Origin: CAYTYZ01 sp964448465
GTDB taxonomy: Bacteria; Patescibacteriota; Microgenomatia; UBA12405
Assembly (NCBI GenBank): GCA_964448465.1
Contig: CAYUVY010000005.1
Coordinates: forward strand, 1-46,639
Direction: 5' to 3'
DNA length: 46,639 nt
The notes beneath the pieces are model-generated. The model saw only the letters and a program-made list of their open reading frames with translations. It was not told where the DNA came from and made no database searches. This document shows, one piece after another, positions 34,392 through 41,503 of this stretch; the first letter of the stretch is position 1; the number at the start of each line of letters is the position of its first letter. The translations under genes and the position numbers were made by a program.

Positions 34392-34563
34392 ACAACATTT
34401 TCAAGAGAAACTATTATTGATAACTGTTTATTTAATCTATTAGCACTGCTCATAATTAAGTGTGCAAAATTAGGTGCCAATACGACAATATAAAACATAA
34501 ATTTTACACCACAATTATACTTAAATTAGGATTTATTGCAAAACAAAGTGACAATCCCCTTTG
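34392..34563. other. AT-rich intergenic segment beside tRNA-Glu
   Basis: About 170 bp with no open frame of note. On the minus strand, immediately after the tRNA, ACAAAG and CTTTGT (34543-34564) could pair into a 6-bp hairpin followed by a short T run, a weak candidate for a tRNA-Glu terminator. Nothing else is recognisable. Confidence 0.4.
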
Positions 34564-34635
34564 TGACGCTACGGGGAATCGAACCCCGATTAGCAGGATG
34601 AGAACCTGCTGTCCTAACCGTTAGACGATAGCGCC
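34564..34635 (-). tRNA. trnE(cuc): tRNA-Glu, anticodon CUC
   Basis: A 72-base cloverleaf on the minus strand. The acceptor arms GGCGCTA and TAGCGTC pair with one G-U, the D arm contains TAACGGTTAG, the anticodon stem GCAGG/CCTGC encloses TTCTCAT (anticodon CUC), and the T loop TTCGATT sits on a GGGG/CCCC stem. A TAAAAT (complement of 34647-34652) is 11 bases upstream. It separates the accessory pair at 31485-34391 from the GT-C gene. Confidence 0.93.
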
Positions 34636-34675
34636 AAACTTTGCCTATTTTAACAAATTTAGTTAAACTAATTTA

Positions 34676-35782
34676 GTGAAAAAATTACTTTTACTTACAT
34701 TAGCCTCAATTCTCGGTTTCTGGCTTCTTTTTTACCTCAATATCCCTAAACATTTTGGCTACCCAAATACATCTCTGTTGACCATTTTTGCCAATTACGA
34801 CGGAACCAACTATTTGGCTATTTCTAAGTGCAATTACGACTTAACTTGTATCCGCACACACTTCTCACTACCGCTACCAGTTGAGTATTATCCAGCTCAT
34901 TTTCCTGGGTTCCCGGTTATGATCAAAATTCTAGATCAGTTTACCACCGGCCCCAAGGCCATGCTTTTGGCCAATTTACTGGGAAGCCTTGTCTTGTGTA
35001 TCTACTTTTATAAATTTGCCCAGCAACATGTCAACCAAAAGGTCGCCCTTTGGCTTTCTGTGGTCTTTATTTTTCTGCCAGCTCGTCTCTTTGTTCTACG
35101 TCTTGTGGGAGCTCCAGAAACCTGGTTCATTGCCGCCGTGCTAGCCTCTTTATATCACTTTGAAAAACGCCAGTATTTATTTTCTGCCTTATTTTTGGCC
35201 TTAGCCCAATTTCTGAAAACTCCAGCCATTTTACTTTTTGGCGCTTACTTCCTCTTTCTATTAAAAACTTGCAAAACCAAGAAAATTTTCATGCAAACTT
35301 TTTTACCCTTTTTACTAGCACCTCTAGTTATTTTAGCCGTCTTTTATTATTACCAACTCCAAACTGGCGACTTTCTTGCCTATTTTCACAGCGGAGACAA
35401 TCACCATCTAAACCTTCGACCTTTTGCTGCCTTTAATAAATCGGATCGTTGGGTAGGCGACTTTTGGCTAGAAGATATTATTTATGTTTACTTTTTGGTG
35501 GGGGCGGGGATGATCGCCTTTATCAAAAACCAAGAACGCCTTTCACCCTCCTCCATTTTCGCCGTACTCTACTTTTTGGCTAATCTTACCCTCAATCACC
35601 GCGATGTCTCTCGCTATATTTCTCCACTTTATCCTTTAGCGTTAATTGGTTTAAGTCCATATTTAATGAAAAAAGAATTTAAAATCTTATTTGTCTTGCT
35701 TCTGCCTGCCATTCTCTTATACTCCATCAACTTTGTTATTGGCAATACCACTCCCATCGCCGACTGGAGCCCCTATTTTTGA
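34676..35782 (+). CDS. GT-C-type integral membrane glycosyltransferase (PIG-V/mannosyltransferase-like)
   Basis: The 368-residue protein has about nine membrane helices. The first extracytoplasmic loop contains NYDGTNYLAIS, matching the acidic WDGxHYxxIA motif of PIG-V-like and other GT-C enzymes, which transfer sugars from polyprenyl-phosphate donors. A probable partner for the donor is the GT2-GtrA protein at 5298. It starts with GTG, and TAAACT (34664-34669) ends 6 bases upstream. Acceptor and sugar are not determinable. Confidence 0.78.
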   Translation: MKKLLLLTLASILGFWLLFYLNIPKHFGYPNTSLLTIFANYDGTNYLAISKCNYDLTCIRTHFSLPLPVEYYPAHFPGFPVMIKILDQFTTGPKAMLLANLLGSLVLCIYFYKFAQQHVNQKVALWLSVVFIFLPARLFVLRLVGAPETWFIAAVLASLYHFEKRQYLFSALFLALAQFLKTPAILLFGAYFLFLLKTCKTKKIFMQTFLPFLLAPLVILAVFYYYQLQTGDFLAYFHSGDNHHLNLRPFAAFNKSDRWVGDFWLEDIIYVYFLVGAGMIAFIKNQERLSPSSIFAVLYFLANLTLNHRDVSRYISPLYPLALIGLSPYLMKKEFKILFVLLLPAILLYSINFVIGNTTPIADWSPYF

Positions 35783-35820
35783 GATATTTTAAATACTCTT
35801 GAAATAATAAGTACTAGTTG

Positions 35821-35826
35821 TATACT
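35821..35826 (+). promoter_or_regulatory. -10 element (TATACT) of the receiver-like gene
   Basis: TATACT ends 6 bases before the ATG at 35833. It argues against the in-frame TTG at 35818, which lies upstream of the element. Confidence 0.5.
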
Positions 35827-35832
35827 AACCGT

Positions 35833-36267
35833 ATGACAGAAAAAAGTAGACCTCGCACAGCAATAATTTTTGAAGGAGATCCTCAAAAAATAGAAACCAT
35901 AAAAGAAGATCTGAAGCGTTCTAGAATTGAACTTGTAACTAGGCCGGTAACTGTTATCGAGGAGGTTGAGCAAACTATTGATTTAATGAAATTAGGATTT
36001 TCACCAGATCTGAGTCAAGCTAGGTATAGTCTTGCCATTATTGGAAGAAACTTAAGTTCACCTGGAATATTAAACTCCTTGAGCGATGCTGAACTAGTAA
36101 CAGATCTAGTTCGTCGAACAAATCCTGGTGCACGAATATTGGCTCTCGGTGGTTCACGTTTATTAACAGAACAAGAAACTTATATATTCCCAAGAGTCTC
36201 ATATTTTGAACAACTTCCAGAAGCAAGAGTAGCCATAATCAAGAAAGCACTTTCATACAATAAATAA
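35833..36267 (+). CDS. Receiver-like (CheY-fold) protein, phosphoacceptor not evident
   Basis: A 144-residue single-domain protein with alternating strands and helices: RTAIIFEGDPQKIETIKEDL, then YSLAIIGRNL where a receiver would carry its Asp, then ARILALGGSRLL and a final VSYFEQLP. The layout resembles a response-regulator receiver, but the expected phosphorylatable Asp at the third strand is missing (IIGRN), so it would be a pseudo-receiver at best. It faces dprA tail to tail. I am not sure of the family. Confidence 0.5.
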   Translation: MTEKSRPRTAIIFEGDPQKIETIKEDLKRSRIELVTRPVTVIEEVEQTIDLMKLGFSPDLSQARYSLAIIGRNLSSPGILNSLSDAELVTDLVRRTNPGARILALGGSRLLTEQETYIFPRVSYFEQLPEARVAIIKKALSYNK

Positions 36268-36279
36268 CAGTAAACTTTA

Positions 36280-37167
36280 TTATCGGCGAGTGCTTAATTT
36301 GAACATTCCTCCCACTTCTTCCACTACGCCTTTAAGTGACATCATTGACAAAGTAGAGGCCAAATATCCAGCCGACATTCCAGTTTCTTTGCACAACAAA
36401 TCCAAAGAAAACGGTTCTCTTTCCAATATTTTAGCCAATTTTAATTCTTGTTCATTTAAACTTTCAAATAAAGTTAGCCGGCCTTCTTCTGATTCTGTAC
36501 TTGGCAAATTTAATATATCCTCTGCACATGTGGCAATTTGCGCTCCATTGGACAATAAATAATTGCATCCCTTACTTGTTGGCGAAAAAATCGATCCAGG
36601 CACCGCATACACCTCTCTACCCATTTCCACAGCCAGTCTGGCGGTAATCATACTTCCCGATTTTATCCCTGCCTCCACTACTAACACACCCATAGTAGTT
36701 AAACCTGCCACAATTCTATTCCTTGCGGGAAAGCTCCACAAAGTCGCTTGAAACTTTGGCTCAAATTCGGATATAACTAGTCCTCCGCTTTCTAAAATTT
36801 CTGTGTACAATTTATCGTTTTCACTGGGATAACACACATCTAGCCCACTACCCAAAACCGCCACTGTTTTGCCACCTAGCTCCAAACATTTCTTGTGCGC
36901 CAAGGTATCTACCCCATACATAAATCCCGATATTATGGTTATTTTGTTACTTACCAATACTGGCATAAATTTATCCACCACCTCTGCCCCATATCTAGTA
37001 GACTTTCTACTTCCCACAATTGCCAAAGATTTATTAAATATATTTTTGTCCCATTCTCCACGATAAAATAACTTTTTTACTGGTTTATTAATCGTGGATA
37101 AACTTTTTGGCCAGCTTTTGTCTAGATCGGCTATGGTTTGAATAGGATAATCACGCCAAGTTTTCAT
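36280..37167 (-). CDS. dprA: DNA processing protein DprA
   Basis: DprA binds incoming single-stranded DNA during natural transformation and loads RecA. The 295 residues contain the Rossmann-like core: AIVGSRKSTRYG, SGFMYGVDTLAH, GSGLDVCYPSEN, SEFEPKF, FPARNRIVAGL and VVEAGIKSGSMIT. A C-terminal winged-helix segment (LDLLCKETGMSAGYLASTL) follows. With comM nearby this suggests DNA uptake ability. The start lies inside the end of yraN (17-bp overlap). Confidence 0.96.
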   Translation of the reverse strand: MKTWRDYPIQTIADLDKSWPKSLSTINKPVKKLFYRGEWDKNIFNKSLAIVGSRKSTRYGAEVVDKFMPVLVSNKITIISGFMYGVDTLAHKKCLELGGKTVAVLGSGLDVCYPSENDKLYTEILESGGLVISEFEPKFQATLWSFPARNRIVAGLTTMGVLVVEAGIKSGSMITARLAVEMGREVYAVPGSIFSPTSKGCNYLLSNGAQIATCAEDILNLPSTESEEGRLTLFESLNEQELKLAKILEREPFSLDLLCKETGMSAGYLASTLSMMSLKGVVEEVGGMFKLSTRR

Positions 37168-37552
37168 AGTGAGTAATTCTGCTAATCGAGTGATCTGGGT
37201 TTAAAACCACACACACCGCCTCAATATTATGTTTTCTATAACGTGTGTATTCTGGTTTTAGTACCAAAAATGCCTGCGCTATTCTTTTTACTCTAGCAAT
37301 CTTGCTTTTGTTAATCATTTCTTCGGGAAGTCCAAATCTATCCCCAATTTTCAACTTCACCTCCACAAACACCAACACTCCTGATCCACTAGTAAACTGA
37401 TCTACTGATTTACTTGGTGCTGCCATAATAATATCTATCTCCCCTAAGTAATTTTTATGATTACTTTCAATCCACAAATATCCCTTTTGCTCCAAATACT
37501 TCCTGGCAATCTCTTCTCCCTCTCTACCTTTGGTAAAGTTAAACTGTTTCAC
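37151..37552 (-). CDS. yraN: YraN-family (UPF0102) endonuclease-like protein
   Basis: From the GTG at 37552 the product has 133 residues; a longer reading starting at 37594 would run back across the divergent promoter. GREGEEIARKYLEQKGY, then LGEIDIIMA, then VFVEVKLKIG show the PD-(D/E)XK nuclease-like signature of the family. The family is widespread and often beside dprA, though its biological role is unclear. A TATAGT on the minus strand (complement of 37560-37565) is 7 bases upstream. Confidence 0.9.
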   Translation of the reverse strand: MKQFNFTKGREGEEIARKYLEQKGYLWIESNHKNYLGEIDIIMAAPSKSVDQFTSGSGVLVFVEVKLKIGDRFGLPEEMINKSKIARVKRIAQAFLVLKPEYTRYRKHNIEAVCVVLNPDHSISRITHYENLA

Positions 37553-37558
37553 TATAAT

Positions 37559-37565
37559 TACTATA
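37559..37565. promoter_or_regulatory. Bidirectional overlapping -10 elements between yraN and the hydrolase
   Basis: The plus strand reads TACTAT (37559-37564), 5 bases before the ATG at 37570. The minus strand reads TATAGT (complement of 37560-37565), 7 bases before the yraN GTG at 37552. The whole divergent gap is only 17 bp. This is the third case of overlapping opposed -10 boxes. Confidence 0.55.
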
Positions 37566-37569
37566 CAAC

Positions 37570-38262
37570 ATGAAAAATATTTTGCTTTTTCCAATAAATA
37601 TATTTCTGGAATTTTGTACGAATATCAAAAATTACCTAAAATATTTTGCAAAACTAACGCCTCCAATTGCATGGAAGCAGGGAGATAAGTCAATCTTACT
37701 GATCCAAGGACTAAATGAAAAATATACCTACATGTCCAAAATTGCCAATGTTTTAAATAAGCAGGGTTATCAAATTCATTTTTTACCCTTAAATACCCAT
37801 CTACTTATAAAAGATATTAGTCTGCATGTTGCTAAATACATACAGACAAACAATCTAAAGAATTTTTCTATAATTTCCCATTCCAAAGGCGGCCTAGTAG
37901 CCAAATATCTTGTTGATAACTATCCAAAAATAAGCAATGAAGTTCAAAAAATTATTACTATTGCTACACCATGGTCCGGAATGATTTTTGGCATCTTACC
38001 CTTTTGGGGTTTACCAGAAATTAGATATAAGTCGGAATCCCTAAAAAGGCTATGTGAGCCAAATACAAAAAATATTTTTAATCTATATCCTATTTACGAC
38101 AATCGAGTTATTCCCCAAAGTTCTCTCATCTTACCTTGCGCCAAAAATATACAAATTAATACAGTCGGTCACAATCGTATATTGGATTCTAATGAAACTA
38201 TCCATACTATTCTTTCTATTCTTAGCAAGCCTAATTTCTCAATATCAAATTCGTCAAAGTAA
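37570..38262 (+). CDS. Alpha/beta-hydrolase (lipase-like)
   Basis: A 230-residue protein whose core is an alpha/beta-hydrolase: ILLIQGLNEKY, then the nucleophile elbow SHSKGG (S105), IATPWSG, a likely Asp in YDNRVIP (about residue 177) and His in VGHNRIL (about residue 201). The pattern resembles triacylglycerol lipases and PGAP1-like esterases. A hydrophobic N-terminus (LLFPINIFLEF) may associate with the membrane. The substrate is unknown. Its 3' end overlaps the convergent 2H gene by 32 bp. Confidence 0.8.
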   Translation: MKNILLFPINIFLEFCTNIKNYLKYFAKLTPPIAWKQGDKSILLIQGLNEKYTYMSKIANVLNKQGYQIHFLPLNTHLLIKDISLHVAKYIQTNNLKNFSIISHSKGGLVAKYLVDNYPKISNEVQKIITIATPWSGMIFGILPFWGLPEIRYKSESLKRLCEPNTKNIFNLYPIYDNRVIPQSSLILPCAKNIQINTVGHNRILDSNETIHTILSILSKPNFSISNSSK

Positions 38263-38710
38263 CTCTGCTTAACCCCGTTAGCTGGTCAGTATCTGTAATA
38301 TGTGGACGATAAGGAAATAAAAATCTATAAGCAGGCTTTGATAATAATTCATCTCTCGAAACCCCCGCACTTTCGCAAGTCATAATTAAGTCGTCAACCA
38401 GTCTGTTTCTTGCTTGAATAACACTTGGTTCTAAGATAACCCTTCTAACCAGTAGCGGTTTTCCAGGCTCACCAAAATCTTCAACTTCTCCAAGTTCTAC
38501 TGTTTCAAGTTTAATTTCTTTAATACAGTCGGAAGCTCTTGCAAACAACTTATTAAGGACACGAACACCATTGCTTAGTTCTGAGTCGCGAGATAACATT
38601 GTGGCCAAACTTGTTCTTTTACCATAAAATAAAAAGGTCAGATGTGCGTTATTTCCTTCGACCACGTCAGCGGCAATATATGTTGGTTTCTCGCTTGCGA
38701 TTGGTATCAT
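38231..38710 (-). CDS. 2H phosphoesterase (2'-5' RNA ligase/LigT-like)
   Basis: A 159-residue protein with the two HxT/S motifs of the 2H family: AHLTFLFYG (H23, T25) and YRPHITDTD (H137, T139), at the usual spacing and ending in the expected strand arrangement. Members hydrolyse or ligate 2'-5' or cyclic phosphodiester bonds in RNA and nucleotides. It starts 3 bp after the comM stop and is probably cotranscribed with it. Confidence 0.75.
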   Translation of the reverse strand: MIPIASEKPTYIAADVVEGNNAHLTFLFYGKRTSLATMLSRDSELSNGVRVLNKLFARASDCIKEIKLETVELGEVEDFGEPGKPLLVRRVILEPSVIQARNRLVDDLIMTCESAGVSRDELLSKPAYRFLFPYRPHITDTDQLTGLSRVTLTNLILRN

Positions 38711-38713
38711 AAA

Positions 38714-40027
38714 TTATTCCGCGCTCCTAACTCGGTATTGTAACGCCTCGGCGACATGATTTTCTAAGATATCTACTGAACCGGCCAAATCCGCAATTGT
38801 CCGACTAACTTTTATTAACCTAAAATAAGTTCTCGCCGACAAATTATATTTAATTACTGCCTGTTGTAACAACAAATGCGACGGTTGGTTTAATTTACAA
38901 TAAATTTTTATGTGTTTATTTTTCATATCCGAATTGGTGTGCAAATTTGTTGAAGTAAATCTTGCTGATTGAATTTTTCTGGCCTTTTTAATTCGCTCGC
39001 GTACAGTTACCGATTTTTCCGACATATTTTCACCGCCGCTTTCCATCAACTTCTTCACATCCACCGCTGGCACTTGTAAGTGAATATCAATCCTGTCCAA
39101 AATGGGGCCGGATAATTTCTTTTGATATTTAGCAATCTGCCAAGAGGTACATGTGCACTGTTTGGTGGGGTCTCCTAAAAATCCACACGGGCAAGGATTC
39201 GACGCTGCCACCATCATAAACTGCGCTGGATAACTCACTTGCCCATTGGCCCTCGATATTCCTACACTACCATCTTCCATCGGTTGTCTCAAAGCCTCCA
39301 AACATGCCCGCGAAAACTCCGGAAACTCGTCTAGCATCAACACTCCCCGGTGGGCCAAAGACACCTCTCCTGGTCGCAAATTACTACCACCCCCAATTAA
39401 ACCCACTTGCGAAGTGGTGTGGTGAGGCGATCTAAATGGTCTAACTCTCACCAAGCTACTCCCTGGAGGAATATTCCCAGTAATCGAATAAATCTTAGTC
39501 ACTTCCAAACTTTCTTTCTCTGTCAAATCCGGCAATATTCCAGGTAAACAGCGAGAAAGTAGTGTTTTGCCGGATCCTGGAGGCCCCATCATCAAAATAT
39601 TGTGACCGCCAGCCGCCGCAATTTCGATGGCCCTTTTGGCAAATTCCTGTCCTAATACTTCCGATAAATCAAACTCAATTTGTGCTTCCGACAATAAATT
39701 TTCCACTTCGATTTTTTCCAGTGGCTCAATTAGTTTATCTTCATTTAAGTGCCGAATTAAATTTTTCAAATTATCTACCGGGATTACCTTCACTCCTTCT
39801 ACCACCGAAGCCTCATTGGCTGACATTCTGGGCACAAAAATTTCCTCAATACCATTCTCCTTGGCAAACAGAGCCAATAAAAATACCCCACGGGTATGTC
39901 TTAAAGTTCCATCCAGGGACAGCTCTCCATAAAACATTGATTTTTTCTTTGGGACTTTACAAAGATTCATGGCACAAAGCAGACCAATGGCAATTGGTAA
40001 GTCGTACATTGATCCATCTTTGGGCAA
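38714..40027 (-). CDS. comM: ComM/YifB-like Mg-chelatase AAA+ protein, C-terminal part after a frameshift
   Basis: ComM is a ring helicase that promotes branch migration during natural transformation. This part (437 residues from an internal Met) contains most of the protein: KDGSMYDLPIAIGLL, Walker A GPPGSGKTLLS, the DEFPEFSRACLEAL loop, and a Cys cluster PCPCGFLGDPTKQCTC. Its proper N-terminus is encoded at 40039-40245 in another frame. The coding sequence continues upstream as NLAPADLP before the listed Met, so the Met at 40027 is not a true start. One extra A in the A6 run (T6 at 40053-40058) would join the two. Confidence 0.88.
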   Translation of the reverse strand: MPKDGSMYDLPIAIGLLCAMNLCKVPKKKSMFYGELSLDGTLRHTRGVFLLALFAKENGIEEIFVPRMSANEASVVEGVKVIPVDNLKNLIRHLNEDKLIEPLEKIEVENLLSEAQIEFDLSEVLGQEFAKRAIEIAAAGGHNILMMGPPGSGKTLLSRCLPGILPDLTEKESLEVTKIYSITGNIPPGSSLVRVRPFRSPHHTTSQVGLIGGGSNLRPGEVSLAHRGVLMLDEFPEFSRACLEALRQPMEDGSVGISRANGQVSYPAQFMMVAASNPCPCGFLGDPTKQCTCTSWQIAKYQKKLSGPILDRIDIHLQVPAVDVKKLMESGGENMSEKSVTVRERIKKARKIQSARFTSTNLHTNSDMKNKHIKIYCKLNQPSHLLLQQAVIKYNLSARTYFRLIKVSRTIADLAGSVDILENHVAEALQYRVRSAE

Positions 40028-40038
40028 ATCTGCAGGAG

Positions 40039-40245
40039 CTAGGTTAACCGTATTTTTTCGTTTGGAAACTCAATATCCGAGTTTAAAATGGCTGTTTTAA
40101 TTCGCTCTTTGGCCTCTTCTACTGATTTAGATCCTAACCCCACCACTGCAAATCCAGGGAAACCCTTGTCCGCGATGTTCACTTCAATTTCTACTTCCGA
40201 TCCTTTCAAACCCGTATATGCCACCGAATGCGTTTTTACTAGCAT
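40039..40245 (-). CDS. comM: ComM, N-terminal fragment before the frameshift
   Basis: A 68-residue fragment (MLVKTHSVAYTGLKG, FPGFAVVGLGSKSVEEAKERI) that matches the N-terminal ChlI-like domain of ComM and stops after KIRLT at a TAG. In the next frame the family sequence continues as VNLAPADLPKDG. TATTAT on the minus strand (complement of 40254-40259) is 8 bases before the ATG. The gene is therefore one comM of about 510 codons broken by a single base in a homopolymer. Confidence 0.85.
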   Translation of the reverse strand: MLVKTHSVAYTGLKGSEVEIEVNIADKGFPGFAVVGLGSKSVEEAKERIKTAILNSDIEFPNEKIRLT

Positions 40246-40327
40246 CTATGAAAATAATAAATCAATTTCGTGAAAATACAAAAACCAAATTTGCAATCTA
40301 GCTTTATAGTGATACTATATATGCACT

Positions 40328-40678
40328 ATGACAAATCCAGACTTTCGTTGTTCTTGGTTTTCATGTGCCCCATCATATTTAAAAACAGAAGAAGAGTTGG
40401 CCCAAGAAGCTCAAGAACTTCGAGAAGTTACTGATGGAGAAGTTACCACTGATTATTACATAGAGACTGACATGGGTTTGGAACCTTGGACTCATCAAAT
40501 GCTTAGGTGCAGATTTGGTGAAATAGACTCCTCCGGCACAAGGCATAATGTTTGTGCAAGAGAAAAGCTAAAAGCAATTGGACGTATGGATCCTGATGTC
40601 ACTTGTAGTCAGGAATCTAAATTGGTTCTTGGTAGTACTCTCCCTATCCTGAGCAGAAGCCTTAATGGCAAAAACTAA
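40328..40678 (+). CDS. Cysteine-containing small protein, unknown
   Basis: A 116-residue soluble protein with five cysteines: RCSWFSCAP at the start, then LRCRFG, NVCAREK and VTCSQ. There is no signal peptide. The scattered cysteines could bind a metal, but no known zinc-ribbon pattern is complete. TATATA (40316-40321) ends 6 bases before the ATG. No family is recognised; flanking genes are unrelated. Confidence 0.55.
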   Translation: MTNPDFRCSWFSCAPSYLKTEEELAQEAQELREVTDGEVTTDYYIETDMGLEPWTHQMLRCRFGEIDSSGTRHNVCAREKLKAIGRMDPDVTCSQESKLVLGSTLPILSRSLNGKN

Positions 40679-40788
40679 CTTAATCTGTCTCACACGAACA
40701 TAACCAAAAATAACATATTGAAAATGAACACAGTTGACACTCGTCAAACATTGTTTTACAAAATAACTACATTCAAAATCAATTACTA

Positions 40789-41122
40789 TTACCAGATCTG
40801 GGGTAGAAGGTCTTGTCTTTTACTTCTTGGAACAACATGTAGGGTACCAGGCAAATTATACATGTCTAAAACAGTTTGAAATTCATCTTGAGCAATAGGT
40901 ACACCCATAAGCTCATAAGCGTTTTAATATCTTTGAGTGCCGTAACTATCATTGAATCCGGAATATTACCGTCTCGAAAGAATGGTACTGTCAAAGCCGA
41001 TTCATATAAAAATCCTCTACCTGAAACTAGCATACCTCGCTCGCGTTCTCTTATTAATAAATCACGTGTCGATGAACCTCCGATTAAAGTTTCAATTTGC
41101 TTATCACTCTATTATAAGACAT
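40789..41122 (-). pseudogene. Degenerate gene of unknown family with two frameshifts
   Basis: This stretch has no intact minus-strand frame, yet conceptual translation gives protein-like sequence in pieces: TLIGGSSTRDLL, GMLVSGRGFLYES, VPFFRDGNIPDSM, then, after a shift near 40921-40925 at a T4 run, YELMGVPIAQDEF, TVLDMYNLPGT and VVPRSKRQDLLPQIW, followed by TAA at 40789-40791. A second shift near 41090-41105 separates the ATG at 41122 from the body. The assembled product would be roughly 110 residues. I do not recognise the family. Plus-strand frames here look like shadows. It accounts for most of the 520-bp gap between 40678 and 41202. Confidence 0.5.
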
Positions 41123-41190
41123 AATATCGGTTTGGTCAATATAGATAATACAAATCCAGTGTAGTAGTCAACCAAGTTCAAAAAAAGTAG

Positions 41191-41196
41191 TATAAT
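41191..41196 (+). promoter_or_regulatory. -10 element (TATAAT) of the orphan at 41202
   Basis: A perfect TATAAT ends 5 bases before the ATG at 41202, at the edge of the decayed region. Confidence 0.55.
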
Positions 41197-41201
41197 ACGC
41201 A

Positions 41202-41477
41202 ATGTCAAAAGGAAAGGAGTTTTCTTTCTTAGTCTTTGCAGAAGAATTTGTCGAAAAACAAATTAATCGTATTATGATGGATGCTTATATCGAAGTGAAA
41301 GATATTAACCTAAACCCCCAGGCATATCCGTTAAAAAGGAAGTTAGAAGTTAGAGACACTTTAAACTGGGGCAGAAGAATGTCGCAGACAGAAAGAGGTG
41401 ATTATTTTTCCGTCTTCTATTTGCAAGGTCAAGGTGAAGTTGACGCCGGAATTTATTTAAAACGCAGAAGCGAATAA
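41202..41477 (+). CDS. Hypothetical small protein
   Basis: A 91-residue soluble protein (FLVFAEEFVEKQINRIMMD, then LKRKLEVRDTLNWG and VFYLQGQGEVDAG). No motif or family recognised. A perfect -10 sits 5 bases before the ATG, and uvrB follows 26 bp after the stop with its own -10. Confidence 0.55.
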   Translation: MSKGKEFSFLVFAEEFVEKQINRIMMDAYIEVKDINLNPQAYPLKRKLEVRDTLNWGRRMSQTERGDYFSVFYLQGQGEVDAGIYLKRRSE

Positions 41478-41492
41478 ATTACCTAAACATAG

Positions 41493-41498
41493 TACAAT
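41493..41498 (+). promoter_or_regulatory. -10 element (TACAAT) of uvrB
   Basis: TACAAT ends 5 bases before the uvrB ATG at 41504. Confidence 0.5.
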
Positions 41499-41503
41499 AA
41501 CCC

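Noticed and set aside
37553..37594. Longer yraN reading starting at 37594
   Set aside because: It would extend across the divergent promoter into the hydrolase gene with a cysteine-rich, non-homologous leader. The GTG at 37552 fits both the family start and the -10 spacing.
39562..40047. Plus-strand 161-codon frame over comM
   Set aside because: It is antisense to conserved ComM motifs (Walker A, LAPADLP) and has no recognisable features of its own.
40876..41124. Plus-strand frames of 82 and 70 codons in the region between 40678 and 41202
   Set aside because: The minus strand gives more protein-like sequence in two frames with a natural stop, so these were taken as shadows of a decayed gene.
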